Shown: piece by piece, positions 56,342-64,000 of the stretch
How the letters are laid out: each line of letters opens with the position of its first letter
Numbering within the stretch: position 1 is the first letter of the stretch
Assembly: GCA_036346355.1 (NCBI GenBank)
Contig: CM070576.1
Span: 16,785,558 to 16,849,557, forward strand
Length of the DNA stretch: 64,000 nt
From: Rhipidocladum racemiflorum
Lineage: Eukaryota > Streptophyta > Magnoliopsida > Poales > Poaceae
Direction of reading: 5' to 3'
Program-made: the position numbers and the translations under genes
The notes under the pieces: generated by a model
The model's database searches: none
What the model was told of the DNA's origin: nothing
The model's input: the letters and a program-made list of their open reading frames with translations, nothing else

Positions 56342-59300
56342 GTGCCAACGGAGTTCCCCTCGTCCCCAAGGCACAGCCTTCTCAAAGAAATCCCTGAAGG
56401 CACGCAGGTCCCCATGTGTCTATGCGGGGATCCTTGCCGGTTAAAGAAGTCTCTAGACAACTCGTACACCTACGGTATGAGGTACTGGAGCTGCCGCAAC
56501 TACGACTCCGAGCCAACGCTGGAGATGCAGATGCGGCGGAAAAGGCCGGTATGTTCATACTCGCATTTGATGTTACATCCTGCTGTGCAAACCTTAATAT
56601 TGTAATACCATCTGCTGTCACTAATTGCAGCCTCCATTGTGTGAGTTCATCAAATTCTACGACGCGGAGCAGACTCCTGAGATGGAGAGGATGTGGAATT
56701 GGGAGTACTCGCATCGCAGAGCTATGGTAAAGCAGAAGTGGCGTGAGCAGGATGAGGAGGAGAAGCGCATGAAGCATTACGAAGAAATGCGTGCAGAGAG
56801 GGAGACCGAACGGCAGCACGTGGCGGCCGAGTGGGAGACCGAGAATGAGAGGAAGCGCAAGAGGGCGGCTATGGCCAGGGCGGTAGGCACCGATGGGTTG
56901 CTGTAGGATCGAAGTATACGAATATAGAGGGGGTGAATGATTGTGCGGAAGTTAAAACCAAATTTTTGATCTACTAAAAGTTCACCGTAAACCTAAACCA
57001 AATAATTGCCTTGTATTCAACAAAAACAGATTGACAAACATTCGGTAAAACGCGAATTCCCGGAGATCCAATAGTCGGATCGATCTGAAATATGGACACA
57101 AGAAACTAGATTCCAATACGAATCGAACCCAAAAAGCATCATCTCGATCGAACTTACAGATCAAAAGTTATGAACCTCGCAAGCTTGCTGTGACATAAGA
57201 TTATGAGAATTGATCTAATCAAAACTCCAAGATTAAACAAGAACGACAAAAGATTAATCAACTAAACTTTGAGGAACTTTATATCAATACCCTATAGAGG
57301 TTTTGGATGGATCAAATCAAGATGAAACTCAAAGGAAAAAAACCAATCTAGAACAAGAACAAGCATGCAAACAAGAACCAAAACAGGAAACACTGTAGCA
57401 ACGCGGTTACTGTAGCACGCAAGGATTTGGAAGAATTGATCTTTATTTATTTTTGTCTAAAGTACTCCAAACAAAAGAGTACAACCCTAAAACCTGCCCA
57501 AGACTTGATGCACAAATAGGAGGCGCCCCCTATTTATACAGAGCAAACACATAGAGTCCTGAATACAATTCCTACTCCTAATCCTAGAAGGAGTCTGTAT
57601 TCAACACAACTCCACTTGGCCCAACCTAGCCAAATACAGCTCTTGCACGCGTATGGCAACCCAGCCATACTCACGTGACTAACAACTCTTGCACGCGTAC
57701 GGCCACCATGCCATACTCACATGACTAACCATTCTTCATGTGCACCGTCATTTTGCCCGAACGTCCCGCATGACATCCTTGACCACAAGACCTCGATTCC
57801 TCCCTGAATCTAGTCTCGAACCTCAGTTCCTCCATGAACCTAGTTCCGGTCCCGTCATCGACCACGTTCGCCCTCGAGCAACACCTGCACATGAACAAAC
57901 CACAAAACAATTCCGAGCATAAGTCCGCAACTTGACTGAACATTAGTCCATGCAAATACTCACACGAGCATTGCACAAGTTCAAAATATGCATTATGAAA
58001 TTCAAACAAATTTCAAAACCACATATCAATCACCAAACAATTTTCAAAATCAGAAAAATCAACCTCGAGCAAAAATCCATTCACGCCGGACCAAACATTT
58101 GGTCCAGTGCACAAATGTCTGAAAACCCTAGAAAAATCAGTTCACGCCGGACCAAACTCCGGTCCAGCGCAACTCACGATGGACCAAATATTTGGTTCGG
58201 CGTACATGCAAAAGTCTCAGTTCAATTCAAAGCAAATATGTTCAAAAACACATTCACGACAAACTAAAGGAAATCAATCCGGCGTACATGCGAAATCAAA
58301 CCTCAAAAATCCGTTCACGATGGACCAAAGAAATTGGTCCGGCGTACATGCAAAACTTACTATTTTTTTGAAAACTTTGGTCCGGCGCAAATGACCCTAA
58401 ATGCATGTTCACGACGGACCAAAAAGTTTGGTATGGCGCAAACATAAAAACGGTCCGGCGCCAATGCAAAACTTACTGGTTTGGAAATTTGGTCTGGCAG
58501 AAGAGAAACACATGCACATGCACATTTTGCAAATTCAATTCTTAAGCCAATTTTTCAGCACATGATTTCACAATCTCCCCCTTTATGAAAACATTGGCAA
58601 CACCACTTAGAATTGAACATTGGCATTGACTTCACAAGAACGTTTTTGAACAGACCAAAATAAAAAACACAAAAAACTCCCCCTTTGACCGATATGCAAA
58701 GTGAAAAGCTCCCCCTATGTGAAAATAAGAAAAAGATATCCCCCTAAGAAGAAAAATGTGTGTGAATGTGCAATGTGCCAAAATTTCAAAATTCTCCTAG
58801 CTTCTTCAAACTTCTCTCCAAAATTCTCAAAAACTTCTCCAAACTTCTCAAAGATTCCCAAACTTCTCCCCCTTTGACAACGGATTCATCAAGAATACAA
58901 AAGAGAGAACAACATGTTCAAAAATTTTCCCTTTAGCAATGATTTCACAAAAGAGAAACAAAGGAGTGCCAAGATAGCAAAAGATGAGCTCATTCGAGCA
59001 TATAACCTTATATATCACATAATATGCAAAATACATGAACTTGATGTGATTTTAACAAGTTAGGGAATGACATGCATCTCAACCTCAGTACAGTCACCTA
59101 TAGGCAAGAACTAAGCAGGACCTTAGCAGAAAAGCAAGGCTCAAAACTAAAGCAACTAATAACTCAGGGCGAGCAAGTAGTTTCAACTCCAATCTAGTAG
59201 GCCAATTTAATCTTTTTAAAAACGATAAACTGCATGTGGCATGCTTGAAGCATACTTCTTTTATTTTCTCGGAGTGGCATGCTTCAAGCATACATCTTGT

Positions 59301-60890
59301 CTTTTAGGGAATGGCATGCTTGAAGCATACATCTTATCTTTCTAGGGGAAAGCATGTCTGAAGCGCACAACTTGAGGACTTTGCTTTTAACAACCCCTTT
59401 TTATTGATTCCCGTTTTTTTTTCCTTTTTCTTTGATTGTAAACATGCAAAGAGATTAAAAGGCCTTTTGAAAGAGTAAAGCTGAAAGCACACTTGCTTCA
59501 TAGCCCAAATTTGTCAAGAAGATTCAATATCAAGCCTAGAAGAGTAAGATATCACACATTATTTAGCTATAGACAATCAGACCAAGGAATTCCGCAATGT
59601 CATTTTTAGTTCAAGTGAATCAATTTAGATTATCATATATCTGCTCAATTACATAATATATAAAGAAATATGATAAAGTAAGCTCATCAAGTAAAAGAAC
59701 TTGGCAAGGAAACTCCCCTTCAAAATAAACCCATTATATGAACAATCCCAAGTTCTCCCCGGATAAAAACAAAACGAGAAGAAGACAAATGTTTTGTGAA
59801 AATATCTGCCAATTGATGTTTAGTATCCACATGGTGAAGCACAATATTTCCTTTTTCTACATGATCACCAAGAAAGTGAAATCTGATGTCAATATGTTTT
59901 GTCCTTGAATGTTGCACAGGGTTCTTAGCAATGCAAATTGCACTAGTGTTATCACACAAAAGAGGAACAGTATCCAAATTAACCCCATAATCTTTAAGTG
60001 TAGCTACTATACAAAGAATTTGAGAACAACAACTAGCAGCAGCCACATATTCAGATTCAGCATTAGAGAATGCTCTTAAACTAATGCATGAGGAAGTAGA
60101 AAGCCAAAATCTTGAGTACCATGGAGAAACCTGAAAATTCGCTTGATAGCTTGTCGATGTGAAGCACGCGGGGAAGCTTGAAAACGAGCACACAAGCACA
60201 CATCAAACTCCAATTTCGAGCACAAGTCCGCGACTTGACTCAACATTAGTTGCATAAGTTCAAAGCATGCATTATGAAATTCAAACAAATTTCATAACCG
60301 TAGATCAATCACCAAATAATTTTCAAAATCAGAAAAAGCAACCTCGAGCAAAAAACCATTCACGCCGGACCAAACATTTGGTTCGGCACACACATGTCTC
60401 AAAACCCTAGTAAAATCAGTTCACGTCGGACCAAACTCTAGTCTGGCGCAACACACGACGGACCAAATATTTGGTCCAGCGTACATGCGAAAGTCTCGTT
60501 CAATTCAAAGCAAACATGTTCAAAACACACGTTCACGACGGACTAAAGGAAATCAATCCGGCGTATATGCTAAATCAAACCTCAAAAAGCCGTTAACGAT
60601 GGACCAAAGAAATTGGTCCAGCGTACATGCAAAACTTACTATTTTTTTGAAAACTTTGGTCCGACGCAAATGACCCCAAATGCATGTTCACGGCGGACCA
60701 AAAAGTTTGGTCTGACGCAAACATAAAAACGGTCCGGCGCCAATGCGAAACTTACTGGTTTGGAAATTTGATCCGGCACAGAAGACAAACACATGTACAT
60801 GCATATTTTGCAAATTCAATTCTTAAGCCAATTTTTCAGCACATGATTTCACAGTTGCGCAAGGGGAAATATCCCCGGTGCACTCAGTAG
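56342..60890 (+). CDS. GRF zinc-finger gene of MULE-A, interrupted by a copia element
   Basis: Exon 1 is 56342-56548 (MPTEFPSSPRHSLLKEIPEG). It carries a GRF-type finger with Cys at residues 26, 28, 32 and 51 (CLCGDPC ... GMRYWSC). An 82-bp intron (GTATGT..TTGCAG, 56549-56630) follows. Exon 2 starts CEFIKFYDAEQTPEMERMWN and encodes a long charged helix (EQDEEEKRMKHYEEMRAERE) up to 56901. The copia element occupies 56902-60853, and one target copy later (60859) the same frame continues with KGKYPRCTQ and TAG at 60888-60890, for about 169 residues in all. GRF fingers bind single-stranded nucleic acid in topoisomerase and nuclease proteins; the role of this small plant form is unknown. Apart from the insertion no frameshift or stop is seen. 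Other possibilities: a host gene captured by the MULE. Confidence 0.8.
56902..58572 (-). repeat. 3' LTR of the deleted copia element
   Basis: 1671 bp. It has a TATA box (TATAAATAG on the minus strand, about 57530-57540), two CACGTG/CACATG boxes near 57678 and 57717, and an inverted-repeat array at 58080-58465. A CTCCCCC polypyrimidine run after 58572 is the polypurine tract on the element strand. Confidence 0.9.
58080..58465 (-). repeat. Inverted-repeat array, second subfamily
   Basis: Units such as ACGCCGGACCAAA..TTTGGTCCAGTGC (58082-58111), ACGCCGGACC..GGTCCAGCGC (58144-58170), ACGATGGACC..GGTTCGGCGT (58175-58203) and ACGATGGACC..GGTCCGGCGT (58316-58343). They occupy the same place as the array at 15625-16175, but with different arm sequences. 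The partial LTR has a parallel set at 60357-60745. Confidence 0.75.
58573..59719 (-). other. 3' untranslated part of the deleted copia element
   Basis: AT-rich, parallel to 16311-17400. It includes repeated CTCCCCCT runs and the palindromic ATGCTTGAAGCAT units at about 59238-59330. No gene. Confidence 0.6.
59720..60199 (-). pseudogene. RNase H end of copia pol
   Basis: The frame reads SLRAFSNAESEYVAAASCCS, LLCDNTSAICIAKNPVQHSR, HIDIRFHFLGDHVEKG and ends ADIFTKHLSSSRFVF. The segment between SLRAFS and AESEYVAAA has been lost: the DADFAGC-like block and following residues are missing. Upstream, 60174-60288 holds the RT end ASPRASHRQAIKRIFR in another frame. Confidence 0.8.
60215..60853 (-). 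repeat. Partial 5' LTR of the deleted copia element
   Basis: Matches about 57908-58572 of the partner LTR. The inner part (U5, R, TATA region) is gone and it is joined directly to pol at about 60210. Confidence 0.85.
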
Positions 60891-60943
60891 TGTAGCAGAA
60901 GGGCCATTGTTGTTTCATGTAACCACTTTTAGTTTTAAGCCGT

Positions 60944-60949
60944 AATAAA
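60944..60949 (+). terminator. Poly(A) signal of the GRF gene
   Basis: AATAAA lies 54 bases after the GRF stop codon. Confidence 0.5.
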
Positions 60950-61029
60950 GAGTGTGGCCTGCCTTATTTTCGTCACTAACATCTTATTTGTGAATCGACC
61001 TCTCTCGTATCTCCCTCTCCCACCCTCGT

Positions 61030-61590
61030 TAGGGTTATTGCACCAGTACATTTTAGATGCAAAGAAAAATGTAAATTAAATATTTTTCCATAATATGTTA
61101 GTCCATATATCAAATGGCAAATCTCATCCATTCTTACAAAATAGTACCTTCCAACACGATATGTTACGGGCTACTGAAAAGGTTCACGCGTTACGGTTTA
61201 TTTATGACTATAATACTTAGGGTTATTGCGCTAATACATTTGACATGCAAAGAAAGATGTAAATAATATATTTTTCCAGATATGGTAGTCCATACATCAA
61301 ACATCAAATCTGCCACATTCTTTCAAAAAAATACGTTCAGACATGATATTTTACGGGCTGCCGAAAAGGCTTAAGCGTTATCATTTTTCGTCGACTATAA
61401 TAGTTAGGGTTATTGCGCTACTAGAATGTAGCTCCAGAGTAAGGTGTAAATAAATTATTTTTTTAGAACATGGCAGTCCATATATCAAATAGCAAATCTG
61501 CTGCATTCTTCCAAATAAATACATTCGAACATGATATCTTAAGGGCTGCCGAAAAAGCTTCGGCGTTCCATGAAAGCGAGGCTTCTTATA
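61030..61590. repeat. Three tandem repeats of about 187 bp in MULE-A
   Basis: Units start TAGGGTTATTGC at 61030, 61218 and 61405. Conserved parts include GTCCATATATCAAATGGCAA, ACATGATATTTTACGGGCTG and CCGAAAAGG. No coding frame. Confidence 0.85.
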
Positions 61591-61659
61591 GCCATTTTGT
61601 TTTTTCAATTGAGTTCATTCCTATATATTTTTGCAAAAATGAGACATCTAAGACCCTAA

Positions 61660-61986
61660 GGCTCTGTTTGTTTAGGCTTCTACTTAGGCTTATTTGGCTT
61701 CTAGGCCTTCATAAGTCACAAGCCAAAACAAATAGTAATTTTTCAGCTAGCTGGAGAGGAGAAGCTCCAGCCCAATTTGCACTACACGAGAGAAGCAAGG
61801 AAAACGATGCTTCTCGGGCTGGCTGGAGCTTCTGAAAATCCCACTTCCCTAGTACCCTTGCAACTTGATCTTATTTACAAAAAATTGCCATCCCCTTTAT
61901 CAAGTCTCTTCCAGCTCCAGCAGGCCAGCTAGCTTCTTCCAGCTCTAGCAGCTTCTCCTCCAGCACTAGCCTAAACAAACACAGCC
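61660..61986. mobile_element. Tourist-like (PIF/Harbinger) MITE
   Basis: Inverted ends GGCTCTGTTTGTTTAGGCT and AGCCTAAACAAACACAGCC (one mismatch), 327 bp, flanked by TAA at 61657-61659 and 61987-61989, the target type of PIF/Harbinger. No coding capacity. Confidence 0.85.
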
Positions 61987-62009
61987 TAAGAACAGGTGAA
62001 ATTTATTTC

Positions 62010-62480
62010 ATGATTTTTAGACCTAGGGTTTATATAGTTCCTTCATAATACATAAAAGGGTATTTAACAAAATTTGATTTTAACTATTTAAATTTTTATG
62101 GAACATAGTATTTTTTGTGAGTTATTATGAATCCTTATGGCTAAATAAAAATTTAGAAAATTTTTCCATGATTTTTGGAACCATGGTTTATATAGTTCCT
62201 TCATAATACCTAAAATGGTCTTTTAATAAATATGATTTTAACATTTTAAATTTGCATGGAATATAGTATTTTTTGTGAGTTATTATGAATCCTTATGGCT
62301 TAATAAAAATTTAGAAATTTTTTCCAAGATTTTTGGAGCCATGGTTTATATAGTTTCTTCATAATACCTAAAATGGTCTTTTAGTAAACCTGATTTTAAC
62401 ATTTTAAATTTGCATGAAACATTCTGTTTTTTTTAATATATTATGAATGCTTATAGCGTAATAAAAATTTTGAAATTTTT
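62010..62480. repeat. Three tandem repeats of 158 bp in MULE-A
   Basis: TTTATATAGTTCCTTCATAA recurs at 62029, 62187 and 62345. Units share GATTTTTGGAACCATGG and GAGTTATTATGAATCC. AT-rich and non-coding. Confidence 0.85.
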
Positions 62481-62604
62481 TTCATAATTTTTTTAGGTTC
62501 CTAGCATCCGATATCAATTATTTGACTACATAATGAATTAAAATAATTAATTAAATGCCACATCACCGCCTGCCGCCGCCACGTGGCGATCGTTTCTGTC
62601 ATCA

Positions 62605-62721
62605 CCGTGGCGCGACTGGGTCGCGCCACGTGGTAGCGACTAGAGGCTAGTTTTGTATTTTTTTTTATTTCGGGTATATTCTTGAATTTTTCGATTAAAA
62701 ATGTTTATTTAAAAAAAATTC
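62605..62721 (-). repeat. MULE-A right terminal inverted repeat
   Basis: The inverse reads GAATTTTTTTTAAATAAAC, AATCGAAAAATTCAAGAATA and ACCACGTGGCGCGACC, matching 32882-33000 with small gaps. Followed by TGATGTTAA. Confidence 0.8.
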
Positions 62722-62730
62722 TGATGTTAA

Positions 62731-63300
62731 CCTACTCTACAATTCAATACACAATTTCTTTAATTGTCCATAAATTTTACTTCTCAATTCCATACTACCC
62801 GATAAGATTTGTCAAATTATTCTGAGCATATATGATTGAAGCTGAACTGTGTCTACAGCTGTACAAATTCTAAAATATCAATAGATCTACACAAATATTA
62901 CTAAGCTACATCTACATATATAAATTTTACTATTCTAAATATAGCTCTTACAATAATACGATTATTACCTCTAATTATAGATCTAAATATTAGTCTACAC
63001 AATTATTACTTGTCTAATTACAAATCTAATTACTAGTCTACAAAATTAAATACTTACAAATTTAATTACTTTGTTTTCTAACCTAGTTTTCAAAAATATA
63101 AAACACGAGATTAAAACGACAAACCTCTTGTGTAGGGTGACCAACTCACCGTCGCCGTTCTAAATGGCGGCAAAATTACAATCGCAATTTTTAGTGTGAT
63201 AGTACTCTGTCGCTGTTTTGACCGATGACAGAGGTATATTTTTCTATTTTTTTTGGTATATTTTTTTGTAATGTTTTTCGTGTATTATTTAAAAAAATCG
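62731..63300 (-). mobile_element. MULE-B, right part and terminal repeat
   Basis: 62731-62960 continues the 306-bp tandem unit interrupted at 32881. The inverse of 63200-63300 starts CGATTTTTTTAAATAATAC, close to the MULE-A terminus CGATTTTTTTTTAAAATAAC, so it is the outer end of MULE-B (minus-strand gene direction). The next nine bases AACGTTTAA are the probable target copy; the partner is lost. Confidence 0.65.
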
Positions 63301-63904
63301 AACGTTTAACGCAACATGGACGGAAACAATGTCACAGTTGAAGATTTGGCCCACTAAGTTAGGTCATAATCCGACAGGGGAGATGTAAATTGCAGCGATT
63401 ATAGCAGGCGCGCATCCAATAAACTAAGACTTGGCACCAATTTGAGGCCCAGTATCGACCTGGAGGTTGTTTAGGGGGGTCTATTTGGTGAGCTTTGGTT
63501 CAGATTTCTGGTTCATGGACAAGCTGGAGTCCAGAAAGTATGGCTGCTTGGGCTATTCGATTTCGACTATGGCCACTGGCTCAAGAAAACTAATTTCTCT
63601 ATCACCGTTAGTTATACCCAGAATATTCCCATGGTTTCATTTCCGATTTCCAGATCGATATGATTGCCGCTTGCGAATCAATCAGCAGCAATTCTCGAAG
63701 CAGACTTCCACTGGTACCGGTGGCGCTTCCAGGTTGCTCTAGGCAATGATGTGTAGCGGCGGCGGAGCTTAGGAAGCGGTGATGACTGGCGGATGAAGCC
63801 GGTGTCGTGCAAATCAAGCTGAGAAGGTGCCGTGGCAGCCGGAATCTGTTAGAGATAAACATCTGTATTTTTATATTTGTTAGTTTTACTAAATAGTTTT
63901 TTAG
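63301..63904. other. Unassigned stretch
   Basis: About 600 bp outside the MULEs, with no recognised domain or repeat. Short frames on both strands are not convincing. Confidence 0.4.
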
Positions 63905-64000
63905 GTCCTGTTTGTTTCAGCTTAGGTTTTTTGGCTTTTGGCTTAAAGCTAGCTTTTTGGCTTAATGAGCTTTTAAGCCGTCTGCTTTTAAGCCAAGACA
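63905..64000. mobile_element. Possible MITE end, cut by the window
   Basis: GGTCCTGTTTGTTTCAGCTTA followed by AGCTTTTTGGCTTAATGAGC-like inverted motifs looks like the end of a small MITE. The other end is outside the window. Confidence 0.4.

Larger units (their letters stand above)
56902..60853 (-). mobile_element. SIRE-like Ty1/copia element, strongly deleted, in the GRF gene
   Basis: Perfect target copies GTTGC (56897-56901 and 60854-60858) flank a 3952-bp element with TGTAGGATCG at 56902 and ATTTCACA at 60853. It is related to the element at 14376-22290 but is a different subfamily. Only the left LTR (56902-58572) is complete; the right one has lost its inner part. Internal sequence is limited to the 3' untranslated region and the RNase H end. 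The deletion took the primer-binding site, gag and most of pol. Confidence 0.93.
32882..62721 (+). mobile_element. MULE-A: Mutator-like element with transposase, PMD and GRF genes
   Basis: The ends are inverted repeats of over 100 bp (32882-33000 and 62605-62721), flanked by 9-bp target copies TGATATTAA (32873-32881) and TGATGTTAA (62722-62730), one mismatch. Sequence outside both ends is the same MULE-B tandem unit, so the insertion boundary is independently confirmed. Subtracting the five dated insertions and their target copies leaves about 8.95 kb. It carries, in the same direction, a MuDR-type transposase, a plant mobile domain gene and a GRF zinc-finger gene. PMD genes inside MULEs are known; the addition of a separate GRF gene is the distinctive part. 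Confidence 0.85.

Overview
This window is nuclear DNA from a plant, almost certainly a grass (Poaceae). It carries a nuclear copy of a plastid atpF segment that has the group II intron boundary in place, Ty3 elements of Tekay and Tat type, Angela/BARE-like and SIRE-like Ty1/copia elements, a CACTA element, Mutator-like elements (MULEs) with a plant mobile domain gene, and a Tourist-like MITE. The species cannot be fixed from sequence alone. I see no ordinary single-copy host gene; nearly everything is transposon, nested several layers deep.

Left part (1-6.1 kb): the end of a Tekay-type LTR, scraps of other Ty3 elements, and a Ty3 pol fragment (RNase H to integrase, about 2.3-4.7 kb) split by a plastid insert. 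Next is a DNA-transposon remnant (4.75-6.09 kb) that has captured three introns-and-exons worth of a CYP59-type cyclophilin gene.

Middle left (6.1-27.9 kb): a decayed Tat-lineage Ty3 element. Its 5' LTR is split by a CACTA element (6292-11981, TSD AGG). Its gag is split by a SIRE-like copia element on the minus strand (14376-22290, TSD CAACC). The next coding part is split by a solo Ty3 LTR on the minus strand (22463-24830). Its reverse transcriptase is joined abruptly at about 27.89 kb to the integrase of an unrelated chromovirus.

Right half (32.0-63.3 kb): this is the most interesting part. An older minus-strand MULE (MULE-B, 32012-32881 plus 62731-63300) has been entered by a second, related MULE (MULE-A, 32882-62721) with 9-bp target-site copies TGATATTAA/TGATGTTAA and inverted termini of over 100 bp. 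Removing the five later insertions reduces MULE-A to about 8.95 kb. It then holds three genes in the same direction: a MuDR-type transposase (36314-38926), a plant mobile domain (PMD) gene (39267-42843) and a small GRF zinc-finger gene with its own TATA box (56342-60890). The five insertions, each with a target-site duplication, are a solo Ty3 LTR (33607-35948, ACTAG), a solo Angela-like copia LTR (40135-41740, GCCAT), a complete 12.6-kb Tekay chromovirus (43590-56231, CTATT), an internally deleted SIRE-like copia element (56902-60853, GTTGC) and a Tourist-like MITE (61660-61986, TAA).

Regulatory structure worth attention: the SIRE-like LTRs carry an array of short inverted repeats and three CACGTG boxes upstream of a TATA box; the Tekay LTR carries four GATCCAACGG palindromes; the Angela-like solo LTR has an alternating 26/17-bp minisatellite next to its TATA box.

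All coordinates come from reading the sequence by eye. Element ends that have TG..CA termini plus a target-site duplication are firm. Ends given as approximate are not.
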